This document shows, in pieces, positions 16,730 through 26,031 of a stretch of 64,000 nt of DNA. This DNA is from Deltaproteobacteria bacterium (GTDB taxonomy: Bacteria; Myxococcota; Myxococcia; Myxococcales; 40CM-4-68-19). Under the pieces are notes generated by a model. It was not told the DNA's origin, ran no database searches, and saw nothing but the letters and a program-made list of their open reading frames with translations. The stretch spans positions 1 to 64,000 of the forward strand of contig JANYKT010000073.1 in NCBI GenBank assembly GCA_025358085.1, written 5' to 3'. The position numbers and the translations under genes are program-made. Numbering within the stretch: position 1 is the first letter of the stretch; every line of letters starts with the position of its first letter.

Positions 16730-18454
16730 GTGCATCCTTCTTTCGGTCGGTACGAACTCCTCAAGCGCCTTGCTGGCGGCGGCATGGGCGAGGTCTACCT
16801 CGCACGCCAGCGCGGCCTCGACGGGTTCCAGAAGCTGCTGGTGATCAAGACCCTCCTCCCGCACCTCTGCGAGGACGAAGAGTTCATCACCATGTTCAAG
16901 GACGAGGCGCGCGTCACCGCGCAGCTCATCCACCCCAATATCTGCCAGGTGTTCGAGTTCGATCAGGTCGGCGACACCTATTACATGGCCATGGAGTACC
17001 TGCGCGGCGAGGACGTGCGCCGCCTCTGGAAAGCATGCGAGCTGAACGGCACGCCGCTGCCGTTGCCGCTCATCTGCCGCGTCATCGCCGATTGCGCCGC
17101 CGGCCTCGACTTCGCGCACTCGCTGCGCAACTCGGTGGGCGAGCCGTACAACATCGTCCACCGCGACATCTCGCCCCAGAACATTCTCGTCACCTTCGAG
17201 GGCGGGGTGAAGGTGATTGATTTCGGCGTCGCCAAGGCGGCAGGCCGGGCGCAGCACACGCGGACCGGCGCGCTCAAGGGCAAGTACAGCTACATGAGCC
17301 CGGAGCAGGTGGCGGGGCTGGACATCGACAACCGCTCCGACATCTTCGCGCTCGGCATCGTGCTGCACGAGCTCTTGACGGGCCGCCGGCTGTTCAAGTC
17401 CGAGAGTGACGTGCAGACGCTGGCGCGCGTCCGCGAGGCGCATGTCCCGCCGCCGTCGCTGCTGAATCCGCAGCTGCCGCCGGGGCTGGACGAAATCGTC
17501 CTCAAGGCGCTGGCCAAGAATCCCGACCAACGCTACCGGACCGCGCAGGAGTTCCGTCTGGCGCTGGAGAATTGGCTCATCCAGGGCCGCATGAGCGCGT
17601 CGTCGGCGCACCTGGCGGAGTTCCTCAAGGTGCTTTACAGCGAGCGCCTGGAGAAGGAAGCGCGGCTGGGGCCGCTGATGGGCGACCCGGGGCTGTCTGC
17701 GTCGGACCCCTCTCCAACTCCTTCTGGGCCCTTGAAGACCCCGACGAAGAGCCCGTCGGCGAAGAGCACCGAGTTGCAAGGTCCGGTCCCGGATCCGACC
17801 GTCAACCAGCGCGGCGGCGATCTCTCGACCGTCCGCACCCAGAGCGGCGCTGCGCCATTCAAGGACAAGAGCAGCGTCCGTGGCGTGGTGGCCCTGGCGG
17901 CGGTGCTCATCCTGGCCGCCGGCTTCTTCGTGCTGCGGGCGCCCTCCACGCGCGCTCCGGCACCGCAGCTCGCGGCCGTCGAGCCGAAGCCCGCCGAACT
18001 GACGGTGGTCACCGAGCCCGAGTCGGCCACGCTCACCATCGACGGCGCGCCCTCGCCCAAGCGCCTCACGCGCCGGCCCGGCCCCGCGCGCATCGAAATC
18101 TTCGCCGACGGCTACACTTCGCAGGTCGTCAACGAGAGCCTCGGCGCGGGCCCGGCGACGCGCACCTATACGCTCCAGCGCGCGGCCCCGCAGGCGTACA
18201 CGGTGACGGTGCTGATCGAGCCCGCCGGCACCGAGATCTACGAAGGCTCGCGACTGATCGGCAAATCTCCCAAAGTGTGGACCGGCGCGCTGCGCGGCGA
18301 GCATGAGTTGAACTTCCAGGCCGCCGGCTACCACGAGGCCAGCGGCAAGGTGGTGGTCTCCGAAGCCGGCGAGGAGTTCAACTTCAAGCCGTTGAAGAAG
18401 ATCGAGCAGAGGGCCAGGTCAACTCCGGATCTGGGCATCAAGGCGGAACGGTAA
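16730..18454 (+). CDS. Serine/threonine protein kinase with PEGA tail
   Basis: A 574-residue Hanks-type kinase of the membrane-anchored kind abundant in Myxococcota. The kinase domain (about residues 5-280) has the glycine loop LAGGGMGEVYLA, catalytic HRDISPQN, VIDFGVAKA and MSPEQV. A Ser/Pro/Thr-rich linker follows. One transmembrane helix (VVALAAVLILAAGFFVL) near residue 390 is followed by an extracytoplasmic part with PEGA-type repeats (VTEPESATLTIDG; EPAGTEIYEG). The GTG at 16730 was chosen because kinase homology begins six residues later; the longer frame is unlike the family. The next gene starts three bases after the stop and also carries PEGA repeats. Confidence 0.92.
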   Translation: MHPSFGRYELLKRLAGGGMGEVYLARQRGLDGFQKLLVIKTLLPHLCEDEEFITMFKDEARVTAQLIHPNICQVFEFDQVGDTYYMAMEYLRGEDVRRLWKACELNGTPLPLPLICRVIADCAAGLDFAHSLRNSVGEPYNIVHRDISPQNILVTFEGGVKVIDFGVAKAAGRAQHTRTGALKGKYSYMSPEQVAGLDIDNRSDIFALGIVLHELLTGRRLFKSESDVQTLARVREAHVPPPSLLNPQLPPGLDEIVLKALAKNPDQRYRTAQEFRLALENWLIQGRMSASSAHLAEFLKVLYSERLEKEARLGPLMGDPGLSASDPSPTPSGPLKTPTKSPSAKSTELQGPVPDPTVNQRGGDLSTVRTQSGAAPFKDKSSVRGVVALAAVLILAAGFFVLRAPSTRAPAPQLAAVEPKPAELTVVTEPESATLTIDGAPSPKRLTRRPGPARIEIFADGYTSQVVNESLGAGPATRTYTLQRAAPQAYTVTVLIEPAGTEIYEGSRLIGKSPKVWTGALRGEHELNFQAAGYHEASGKVVVSEAGEEFNFKPLKKIEQRARSTPDLGIKAER

Positions 18455-18457
18455 GCC

Positions 18458-21382
18458 GTGCGGCTCGCCATCGCGGTGCTGTCCCTCCTGGCGTTCGCCG
18501 CGCGAGCCGATTCCATCGCCGACGAAGCCGACTTTCGCTTCCATCGCGGCGCGACGCTCTACCGGCAGGGCAACGTCGAGGAGGCGCTGGGCGAGTTCCT
18601 CGCCTCCAATCGCCTGGTCCACAACCGCAACGTCGTCTACAACATCGCGCGCAGCTTCGAGCAGTTGGCGCGCTTCAACGAGGCGTACCGCTTCTACACG
18701 GAGCTGCTCGGCGAAGACCTCCCGGAGACCGAGCGCAAGGAGATCAGCGCGGGACTCAAGCGCCTCTCGCCCCAGCTGGCTTTGCTGCGCGTCGAGACCA
18801 CTCCGCCGGGCGCGACCGTCTACGTCGACCGCCGCGATCTGGGCGGCCGCGGCCAGACACCGGTCACGCTGGCGCTGCCGGCGGGCGGCGTCTTCGTACT
18901 GGTGGACCTCGCCGGCTACAAGCCCGCGCAGACCACCACCGCCCTGCAGGTCGGCAAGACCATCACCGTGCGGCCGCCGCTCGAGCGCATTTATGGCGGC
19001 ATCGTGGTCACCGGCGATCCGCGAAGTTTCGAGCTGCACCTCGATGGCGCGCGCGAGCCGCTGCTGACCGGCAACGGCACGGCCAGGGTGGTTCCGGGGC
19101 GGCACGCGCTCACCGTCGAGGCAGAGGGCTACGCAGGGCAACAGGTCATCATCCAGGTGCAGCAGGGCGAGATGGCGCCGGTGCGATTCGCGCTGGCCCC
19201 GGTGCCGCCGCCGTCGGGCGCGCTCATCGTCAGGTCCAATCTCGACGGCGCGCTGGTGCGCGTCGATGGCCGCGAGGCCGGCTTCACTCCCAGCGTCATC
19301 GACAACATCCCCGCCGGCCGGCACCAGGTAGAGGTCCTCAGCGAAGGCCGCGAGAAGGTGGTGCAGCAGATCGAAATCTTGCAGAACGAGCGCAGCTTCA
19401 TGGACGCGCGGCTGCGCTACACGCTGCCGCGCGTGGTCGCCGCGGAGAAGGAGCTGACCCGCGCGCAGGACGCGCCTGCCTCCATCAGCGTCATCAGCGC
19501 CGAGGAGATTCGCGGCTTCGGCTACACCACGCTCGCCGAGGCGCTGCGCTCGGTGCGCGGCCTCTACACCAGCGACGACCGCGACTACCAGACGATCGGC
19601 GTGCGCGGCTTCAGCTCGCCCGGCACCTACAACGCGCGCGTGCTGGTGCTCTCGGACGGCCACGTCACCAACGAGGCGAGCCTCGGCCAGGGATATGTCG
19701 GCCATGACTTCTCGCCCGACCTCGCGGATGTGGAGCGCATCGAGATCGTGCGCGGGCCGGGCTCGGTGCTGTACGGCAGCGCCGCATTCCTGGCGGTCGT
19801 CAACGTGGTGCACCGCGCGCCGCTTTTGGGCACGCACGGGTCGGCCGGGGGGCAGATCGGCACGCTCGGCGAAAACGAAGGCCACGCCGCCTTTTCCGTC
19901 GCCAACGAGACTTTCTCGCTCTGGCTCTCGGGCAGCGGCATTGACGCCATCGGCGAGACGGTCTTCGTGCGCCCCGGAGATGCGACGCAGCTCGCGCAGC
20001 GGCTCGACACCGAGCGAGCCGGCCACGTCGACGTGCGCGCGCGGCTCGGTGATCTGACGGTCTCGGCGTCTTTGAACCAGCGGCGCAAGGCGTTGCCGAC
20101 CGGTGCCTTCGATACCGTCTTTGGCGCGCCCGGCACCGCCACGCGCGATCAGCGCGGCTTCGTCGAGGCGAACTTCAATCACGCCTTCGCTTCGGGGCTG
20201 GGCATTGACCTGCGAGCGTCCTACGACAACCAGCGTTACATCGGCCGCTGGCAATACAACGGCCGCTCGCCGGGGGAGCTGGGCAACGACACCAGCACCG
20301 AGGACTGGGGCGACGCCGAGCTGCGCCTCAGGCTGCCCGCGCTCGCCGGACATCGCGTCTTCTTCGGTGGCGAGGTGCAGGATCGCTTCCGCGTCTCGCT
20401 GACTTCCTATGTGCCGCCCGATACCGCGGGCGCGGGCCAGAACATCTGGAGCAACCTGCCCGGCAATCCCGGCCTCGCGCCTGACAGCGGCCTGGTCTTC
20501 AGCGGCTACGCGGGCGACGACTGGCGCATCACGCGCCGCATCCAGCTGGACGCGGCTGTGCGCGTGGACAAGTACTTCGACAACTTTCCGGCCGGCTCCG
20601 CCGAGACAAACCTGCAGCCCATCGCGAACCCGCGCCTCGCGCTCATCCTGCAGCCTTATGACGACGGGACCACCAAGCTGTTGTTCGGCACCGCCTTCCG
20701 TTACCCGGGCTTCTACGAGCGCTACTTCAACGACGGCGGCGTGTCGCAGGCCATCGCCGTCCGGCTGCAGCCCGAGCGCATCACGACTTTTGAACTCGAG
20801 CACACGCACCAGTTCACCGACGAGGTCCAGCTCATCGTCGCCGCCAACTACAGCTTGATGAAGAACCTCATCAGCGTGGTCGATGCCGGAGGCGCCAGCC
20901 AGTACCAGAACGCGGCGACGCCCACGCACGGCGCCGGCGCCGAAGCCGAGCTGCGCTGGCAGGGCGGGCCCGGCATGCTCTTCGCCGCCTGGTACGCGCT
21001 CGGTGTCGTGCGGCAGGACGCGCCCGGAGCGCCGCTCCTCTCCGGCCCTTCGCTTCCCAATTCGCCGCTGCACACCGCGGGCCTGCGCGCGCTTTATCCC
21101 GTCGTGCAACAGGCGCTCTCGATCTCGACCGAGGCGATTTACGGCAGCGCGCGCAATACGCTGCCGGACGCTGCCTCGGGCGCCATCGCGCAAGTGGGCG
21201 AAACGGTGCTCTGGAACCTGGGGCTCTCGGGCGAGACCTCGCGGCTGCGTTACGGCGCGTTCATCTACGACGTGCTGGATCAAAAACCTTCGCTGCCGGG
21301 CGGTCCCGACATTCCATTCCCGAACCACTCGGTTCCGCAGACGGGGCGCATGCTCCGCCTGCAACTCTCGGCGGCGTTCTAA
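18458..21382 (+). CDS. TPR-PEGA-TonB-dependent receptor fusion
   Basis: A 974-residue outer-membrane receptor with an unusual front end. After a signal peptide (AIAVLSLLAFAARA) come TPR-like helices (FRFHRGATLYRQGNVEEALGE). Then, at about residues 105-315, come several PEGA-like modules (VETTPPGATVYVDRRDLGG; SNLDGALVRVDGREAG). The plug domain starts about residue 335 (DAPASISVISAEEIRGFGY) with VERIEIVRGPGSVLYGS, and the rest is a beta-barrel ending in the C-terminal Phe of QLSAAF. The substrate is not evident. It is almost certainly cotranscribed with the PEGA-tailed kinase, three bases upstream. Confidence 0.88.
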   Translation: MRLAIAVLSLLAFAARADSIADEADFRFHRGATLYRQGNVEEALGEFLASNRLVHNRNVVYNIARSFEQLARFNEAYRFYTELLGEDLPETERKEISAGLKRLSPQLALLRVETTPPGATVYVDRRDLGGRGQTPVTLALPAGGVFVLVDLAGYKPAQTTTALQVGKTITVRPPLERIYGGIVVTGDPRSFELHLDGAREPLLTGNGTARVVPGRHALTVEAEGYAGQQVIIQVQQGEMAPVRFALAPVPPPSGALIVRSNLDGALVRVDGREAGFTPSVIDNIPAGRHQVEVLSEGREKVVQQIEILQNERSFMDARLRYTLPRVVAAEKELTRAQDAPASISVISAEEIRGFGYTTLAEALRSVRGLYTSDDRDYQTIGVRGFSSPGTYNARVLVLSDGHVTNEASLGQGYVGHDFSPDLADVERIEIVRGPGSVLYGSAAFLAVVNVVHRAPLLGTHGSAGGQIGTLGENEGHAAFSVANETFSLWLSGSGIDAIGETVFVRPGDATQLAQRLDTERAGHVDVRARLGDLTVSASLNQRRKALPTGAFDTVFGAPGTATRDQRGFVEANFNHAFASGLGIDLRASYDNQRYIGRWQYNGRSPGELGNDTSTEDWGDAELRLRLPALAGHRVFFGGEVQDRFRVSLTSYVPPDTAGAGQNIWSNLPGNPGLAPDSGLVFSGYAGDDWRITRRIQLDAAVRVDKYFDNFPAGSAETNLQPIANPRLALILQPYDDGTTKLLFGTAFRYPGFYERYFNDGGVSQAIAVRLQPERITTFELEHTHQFTDEVQLIVAANYSLMKNLISVVDAGGASQYQNAATPTHGAGAEAELRWQGGPGMLFAAWYALGVVRQDAPGAPLLSGPSLPNSPLHTAGLRALYPVVQQALSISTEAIYGSARNTLPDAASGAIAQVGETVLWNLGLSGETSRLRYGAFIYDVLDQKPSLPGGPDIPFPNHSVPQTGRMLRLQLSAAF

Positions 21383-21407
21383 TCGCGATTGGCGCTACAC
21401 TACGGCG

Positions 21408-22001
21408 GTGACGACGCGGACCTCGCCCCACGACAAGACGATCGCCGACTGGCTCGCCGAACCAGAGGAACGCCGGCTGGAACTGATCGACGGCGATCTG
21501 ATCGAGAAGGCGGCCCCCGACCTTCTCCACTCAGCCGGTCAGTTCGGGCTCGTTGGCATCCTCAGGCCCGCCTTCCACCGGCGCGGAGGCGGCGGCTTTC
21601 CAGGCGGCTGGTGGATCCATGGCGAGGTCGACATCGTCCTGAACGAGAACGGCTATCGACCTGATCTTCTGGGCTGGCGACGCGACCGTGTTCCGGTGCT
21701 GCCGACAGAGCGGCCGGTCACTCTCCGGCCCGATTGGATCTGCGAAGTCCTTTCGCAGTCGAACGCGCCCAACGACAAGATCCGCAAGCTGCGCCGCTAT
21801 CACCAGGCGGGCGTACCGCACTACTGGATCATTGACCCAATCAGCGCCACGCTGAATGTCTATCGGCTCGAGGCGCCAGGGTATCTGAATATCCTGACCG
21901 CCGAGCGGCACGAGCGCGTGCGCGCGGAGCCCTTCGAGGCACTCGAGTTCCGCGTCGGCCTGCTCTTCGGCGATGACCCGGACGACCCTCCCGCGGCTTA
22001 G
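21408..22001 (+). CDS. Uma2 family (DUF820) PD-(D/E)XK nuclease-like protein
   Basis: A 197-residue protein of the Uma2 family, a restriction-endonuclease-like fold common in cyanobacteria and myxobacteria. Recognisable parts are ERRLELIDGDLIEKAAP, the acidic VDIVLNENGYRPDLLGWRRDR segment, ICEVLSQSNAPNDKIRKLRRY (the E...K part of the nuclease core) and YHQAGVPHYWIIDP. The frame is open far upstream within the receptor gene, so the start was set at the GTG at 21408, close before homology begins. Its biological role is unknown in the family as a whole. Confidence 0.85.
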   Translation: MTTRTSPHDKTIADWLAEPEERRLELIDGDLIEKAAPDLLHSAGQFGLVGILRPAFHRRGGGGFPGGWWIHGEVDIVLNENGYRPDLLGWRRDRVPVLPTERPVTLRPDWICEVLSQSNAPNDKIRKLRRYHQAGVPHYWIIDPISATLNVYRLEAPGYLNILTAERHERVRAEPFEALEFRVGLLFGDDPDDPPAA

Positions 22002-22121
22002 GCAGAGCTACCTTGACCGTCCGCGGCGCTGCGGAAGCTTGCTCGCGCTTCGCAGGCGCGGCATCAAACCTTTGCGAAACCTTCATGTTCCTGCGTCCGC
22101 TCGGCGACTAGGCTCGACTGC

Positions 22122-22577
22122 ATGAATGGAATCGTTACGATAGGTCCGGATGCCGGGCACCAACGGCCGGTCGTAGCGCTGGTGGCTCACGATGGCCGCA
22201 AGGAAGAGATGGCCCAGTGGGCCGCCTTCAACCGGGACACGCTCCAGCGGTGCACGGTCTACGCGACGCGCACCACCGGCAAGACCGTGGCCTCGCAGTT
22301 GCCGAGTGCAAAGATCCATTTGCTTCTCTCCGGTCCTCTGGGCGGCGATGCGCAGCTGGGCTCCCTCATCGCCGAGGGCCGCATCGACGTGGTCTTCTTT
22401 TTCTGGGACCCGCTGACGACCCAGCCGCACGACGTCGACGTGAAAGCGCTGTTGCGGCTGGCCGTGCTCCACGACGTGCCCATCGCCTGCAACCGCAGCT
22501 CGGCCGATTACCTGATCTCGTCGCCGCTCTTTTCGGTGCCCGAGCAGTACCGAGGCGACCGCAAGCGCGCCCTCTAG
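22122..22577 (+). CDS. mgsA: Methylglyoxal synthase
   Basis: A 151-residue cytoplasmic enzyme that converts dihydroxyacetone phosphate to methylglyoxal and phosphate, a bypass of lower glycolysis when sugar phosphates build up. VALVAHDGRKEEM, the phosphate-binding ATRTTGKT, SGPLGGDAQLG (catalytic aspartate) and FFFWDPLTTQPHDVDVKALLRLA are all present, and the length is typical. It stands alone, 120 bases after the Uma2 gene. Confidence 0.96.
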   Translation: MNGIVTIGPDAGHQRPVVALVAHDGRKEEMAQWAAFNRDTLQRCTVYATRTTGKTVASQLPSAKIHLLLSGPLGGDAQLGSLIAEGRIDVVFFFWDPLTTQPHDVDVKALLRLAVLHDVPIACNRSSADYLISSPLFSVPEQYRGDRKRAL

Positions 22578-22917
22578 CCCCCAATGCCGGTCCGTCAGCA
22601 GCGCCCTTTCCCTCTGCAAGGAACGCCGCCCTAGAGACCGTGGGCTTGCACCCCGCGCGAGCTTTGGCGACGGGACACGTTGCCGGCCTACCCCTACCGG
22701 GGGCGAAACAGTCAGCGCAGCCTGAAGGAGAGGCGGCTGGTCTTTTCTCGTTCGTTGCCCAGATGAAAGACCTCTTGAATTGAGTGCATTGCCCTCAAGG
22801 CCGGGCAGGCAAGAAGCAACTCCTTGACAGTCCTCCGGAGTGCACTATTTTGCGCGCGCTTTCCCAGAAGCGTGCGACAGGTGCGCTGTTGAACGGGACC
22901 GCCGGGGGTTGACGACG
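22578..22917. other. Intergenic region upstream of the ABC exporter operon
   Basis: About 340 bases. The last third contains a good promoter (22824-22851). The rest shows no coding frame or RNA family that I recognise. Confidence 0.5.
22824..22851 (+). promoter_or_regulatory. Sigma-70-like promoter of the ABC operon
   Basis: TTGACA (22824-22829) and TATTTT (22846-22851) with a 16-base spacer, 67 bases before the ATG of the ATPase gene. Confidence 0.55.
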
Positions 22918-23664
22918 ATGATTGAAGTTTCGCATCTGGTGAAGAGCTATCGCGATCTGAAGGCGGTCCAGGACATCAGCTTCACCGTCCAGAAGGGCGA
23001 GATCTTCGGGTTCCTCGGACCGAACGGCGCCGGCAAGACCACCACCATGCGCATCTTGACCGGGGTGATGCCGCCGACGAGCGGCACCGCCCGCGTGGCC
23101 GGTTTTGACGTCTTTGAACAGCCCATGGAAGTGAAGCGGCGCATCGGTTACCTGCCCGAGACGCCGCCGCTCTATCCGGACATGACGGTGCGCGCGTACC
23201 TGCGCTTCGTTGCCGAGATCAAGGGTCTCGCGGGTCCGGCCCGCACGCGCGACGTCGAGCGCGTCGCCGCGCAGACCAATTGCACGGCTTATATCGAGCG
23301 CGTGATTGGCAATCTGTCCAAGGGACAGCGGCAGCGCGTCGGCATTGCGCAGGCGCTGCTCGGAGACCCCGAGGTGCTGATACTCGACGAGCCCACCTCC
23401 GGCCTCGACCCGGCGCAGCAGCGGGAAGTGCGCGACCTGATCAAGGGTCTTGCCGGCAAACACACCATCATTCTTTCAACTCATATCCTTCCGGAAGTGC
23501 AGGCCACCTGCCAGAAGGTGCTGATCATCTCCTCGGGCCGCATCGTCGCGAATGACACGCTCGAGGGCCTGCAGCGCGCCCACGCGGGCGCCGTCACCGC
23601 CGACGGCCAGCCCGGCCCCGCCCCTTCGCTCGAGGAGATCTTCCTCAAGCTCACCTCCGCTTAA
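22918..23664 (+). CDS. ABC transporter ATPase (GldA-like)
   Basis: A 248-residue ATP-binding subunit of an ABC-2 type exporter. Walker A is GPNGAGKTT, the signature is LSKGQRQRVGIAQAL, Walker B is LILDEPTSGLDP, and the switch histidine follows in LSTHILPEV. The ATG at 22918 starts a protein of the usual length; an upstream in-frame extension lacks homology. It heads an operon with a permease, a GldG-like auxiliary protein and a DUF4340 protein. This set resembles the GldAFG gliding-motility-associated exporters of Bacteroidetes and is also common in myxobacteria. The transported substrate is unknown. Confidence 0.92.
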   Translation: MIEVSHLVKSYRDLKAVQDISFTVQKGEIFGFLGPNGAGKTTTMRILTGVMPPTSGTARVAGFDVFEQPMEVKRRIGYLPETPPLYPDMTVRAYLRFVAEIKGLAGPARTRDVERVAAQTNCTAYIERVIGNLSKGQRQRVGIAQALLGDPEVLILDEPTSGLDPAQQREVRDLIKGLAGKHTIILSTHILPEVQATCQKVLIISSGRIVANDTLEGLQRAHAGAVTADGQPGPAPSLEEIFLKLTSA

Positions 23665-23682
23665 GGCTTGAAGAGACCACTT

Positions 23683-24468
23683 ATGGGCAATGCAATCGCT
23701 ATCGCCAAGAAGGAGCTGAACATCTACTTCGCGACCCCCATCGCGTACGTGATGTTCATGCTCTTCGTCGTCATCGGATCCTATTTCTTTCTCCGCCTGC
23801 TGGGCGCCTATGAACTTGCGTCGCTGCAATACATGCGCTTCAACGCGCCTGAGATGGCGAACCGGCTCAACTTCCAGGACTCCATCTTCCGCAACCTCTT
23901 CGGCAACCTGGGCGTGATCCTGATCTTCATCGTTCCCTTCCTCACCATGCGGCTGATTGCCGAGGAGAAACGGCAGAAGACGATCGAGCTGCTCTATACG
24001 ACGCCGATTACCTCGGGCTCGATCGTGTGGGGCAAGTACCTCGCCGCGCTGGTCATCCTCTTCTGCACGCTTCTGCTGACCATCACTTATCCGGTGCTGA
24101 TTCAAATCGTCGCCAGGGATCAGAATGGAGTCGAGTGGCGCTCGGTGCTTCTGGGCTATGCCGGCCTCTTCCTGATGGGCGCGGCTTATATGGCGCTCGG
24201 GCTCTTCATCAGCGCGTGCACCGAGTCGCAGGTGGTGGCTGCACTGATTACCTTCGTGCTGCTGCTGATGACCTGGATCATCGGCTGGTCAGCGCAGGAA
24301 GCGGAGGGCTGGGTGCGCGAACTCGTCACCTACCTCGCGACCGTCAGTCATCTCGACAGCTTCAGCCGCGGCACCCTGGAATTGAAAGACGTCGTCTACT
24401 TCCTCAGCATCATCACGCTCGGACTGTTCGCGACTCACCGCGCGGTTGAAGCGCATCGCTGGAGCTAG
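23683..24468 (+). CDS. ABC-2 type permease (GldF-like)
   Basis: A 261-residue membrane protein with about six transmembrane segments (YVMFMLFVVIGSYFFL; LGVILIFIVPFLTMRLIAEE; LVILFCTLLLTITYPVL; GLFLMGAAYMALGLFIS; ALITFVLLLMTWIIGW; a C-terminal one). The cytoplasmic EEKRQKTIELLYTTPI is characteristic of ABC-2 permeases. I prefer the ATG at 23683 to the TTG at 23668, because AAGG lies too close to the TTG. It follows the ATPase gene by 18 bases and is its membrane partner. Confidence 0.9.
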   Translation: MGNAIAIAKKELNIYFATPIAYVMFMLFVVIGSYFFLRLLGAYELASLQYMRFNAPEMANRLNFQDSIFRNLFGNLGVILIFIVPFLTMRLIAEEKRQKTIELLYTTPITSGSIVWGKYLAALVILFCTLLLTITYPVLIQIVARDQNGVEWRSVLLGYAGLFLMGAAYMALGLFISACTESQVVAALITFVLLLMTWIIGWSAQEAEGWVRELVTYLATVSHLDSFSRGTLELKDVVYFLSIITLGLFATHRAVEAHRWS

Positions 24469-24485
24469 GGAGCTTGAAAGAGCCA

Positions 24486-26021
24486 ATGCAAATGACCACC
24501 AAGCAAATGGGCCAGGCGGCCGGTCTCTTCGGCGCCGTCGCCCTCTTCAGCGCACTCTTCTCCTGGTTCTTGATTACCGGCCGCTTCACCGATCCTTATG
24601 TCCTCGTGCAGGCCATGCTGGGCCTCGCGGGCGTGGCCTTCTGGCTGTTGACGAACCGGCATGACCTGTCCGATCAGGTCCTCGGCCGCGGCACCTTTTA
24701 CGGAACGGTCAGCGCCATCTCGGGACTGGTGCTGGTGGCCGCGCTGGTCGCCGTCAATTACATCGCGGTGAAGAAGCCGAAGAGCTGGGACCTGACCAAG
24801 GACAAGATCTTTACGCTCTCGGATCAAACGACCAGCGCATTGCGCGGCCTCAAGGACGAGGTCAAGGTGCGAGCCTTTTACGCGCCGGCCGATCCCGAAT
24901 ACTCCGAGCTCGATCAGCGGCTCAAGCAATACAAGGCCCAGACCGACAAGCTGGTCGTTGAGATGCTCGACCCAGCCAAGCACCTGGCCGAGGTGAAGGC
25001 GCTCAACATCAGCCAGACCGGGCCGCGCGTGATCGTCACCAGCGGCTCGAAGGAAGCGCGCGCCAAGGAGAGCACCGAAGAGGCGCTCACCAACGCCATC
25101 GCCGAGGTGACCCGCGGCGCGACCAAGAAGGTCTATTTCACCCGCGGGCACGGTGAGCATTCGTTAACCGATGCGACCGAACGCGGCATGAAGATCTTTG
25201 TCGATCAATTGAAATCGGAAGGGTTCCAGACCGACGAGATCACGCTGGCCGAGCACAAGGAGGTCCCCAAGGACGCGCAGGCAATCGTGGTCGCGGGACC
25301 GGTGGCCATGCTCAGCGCGGGCGAGGCAGACCTGCTGCAACAGTGGGTCGACAAGGGGGGCAAGGCAATCATCCTGGTGGATCCCACCGTCACCAGCGGC
25401 CTGGAAAAAGCTCTCGCCTCCTGGGGCATCAAGCTGGGCGCGGACGAGGTGATTGATCCCGACGCGCAGAATCCCGAGTACGCCATCGCGCAGCAGTACG
25501 CCGAGCACCCGATTACGACGCCGCGCAGCTCGGCGTTTCAGCTGGCGACCATCTTTCCGCTGGCGCGCTCGGTCTCGAAGACCGCCACGCCCCCCGCCGG
25601 CTGGAACGACGTCGTGCTGGCCCACACGGGCCCTCGCGCCTGGGGCGAGACCTCCGCCATCACCGACGGCCAGGTGAAGTTCGACGAAGGGCAGGACCTC
25701 AAGGGCCCGGTACCGCTCGCGGTCGCGGCCTCGCACGGCAGCGGCGAAGCCGAGTCGCGCGTGGTGGTGGTGGGCAACTCGGCCTTCGTCTCGAACGGTT
25801 TCTTCCGGCTCTCGGGCAACAAGGACTTTGCCCTGAATGCGCTGTCGTGGGTCGCGCATGAGGAGGCGAAGATCTCCATCCGGCCCAAGGCGCGGCAGTC
25901 GAACCACCTCTTCCTCTCGGCCGAGCAGAAACACACCATGACGTTGTTCGCCTTCGATCTGCTGCCCTTCTCTCTTTTGTTCGCGGGACTGCTGGTGTGG
26001 CAGACGCGGAAGAGCCGCTGA
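24486..26021 (+). CDS. GldG-like ABC auxiliary protein
   Basis: A protein of about 511 residues: two N-terminal transmembrane helices, one more near residue 85 (SGLVLVAALVAVNYIAV), then a large extracytoplasmic domain and a final C-terminal helix (LLPFSLLFAGLLVW). The domain begins with the family pattern SWDLTKDKIFTLSDQT and contains VYFTRGHGEHSL and AIVVAGPVAML. These are marks of the ABC-type auxiliary (GldG) family. Starts at TTG 24474 and ATG 24486 or 24492 are all possible; 24486 was chosen for its position after AAAGAG. It sits between the permease and DUF4340 genes. Confidence 0.87.
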   Translation: MQMTTKQMGQAAGLFGAVALFSALFSWFLITGRFTDPYVLVQAMLGLAGVAFWLLTNRHDLSDQVLGRGTFYGTVSAISGLVLVAALVAVNYIAVKKPKSWDLTKDKIFTLSDQTTSALRGLKDEVKVRAFYAPADPEYSELDQRLKQYKAQTDKLVVEMLDPAKHLAEVKALNISQTGPRVIVTSGSKEARAKESTEEALTNAIAEVTRGATKKVYFTRGHGEHSLTDATERGMKIFVDQLKSEGFQTDEITLAEHKEVPKDAQAIVVAGPVAMLSAGEADLLQQWVDKGGKAIILVDPTVTSGLEKALASWGIKLGADEVIDPDAQNPEYAIAQQYAEHPITTPRSSAFQLATIFPLARSVSKTATPPAGWNDVVLAHTGPRAWGETSAITDGQVKFDEGQDLKGPVPLAVAASHGSGEAESRVVVVGNSAFVSNGFFRLSGNKDFALNALSWVAHEEAKISIRPKARQSNHLFLSAEQKHTMTLFAFDLLPFSLLFAGLLVWQTRKSR

Positions 26022-26031
26022 GGCTTTGGCA

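Noticed and set aside
18419-21364. 981-codon open frame on the minus strand
   Set aside because: Antisense of the TonB receptor; Arg/Ala/Val/Leu-rich composition typical of shadow frames in GC-rich DNA and no recognisable domain.
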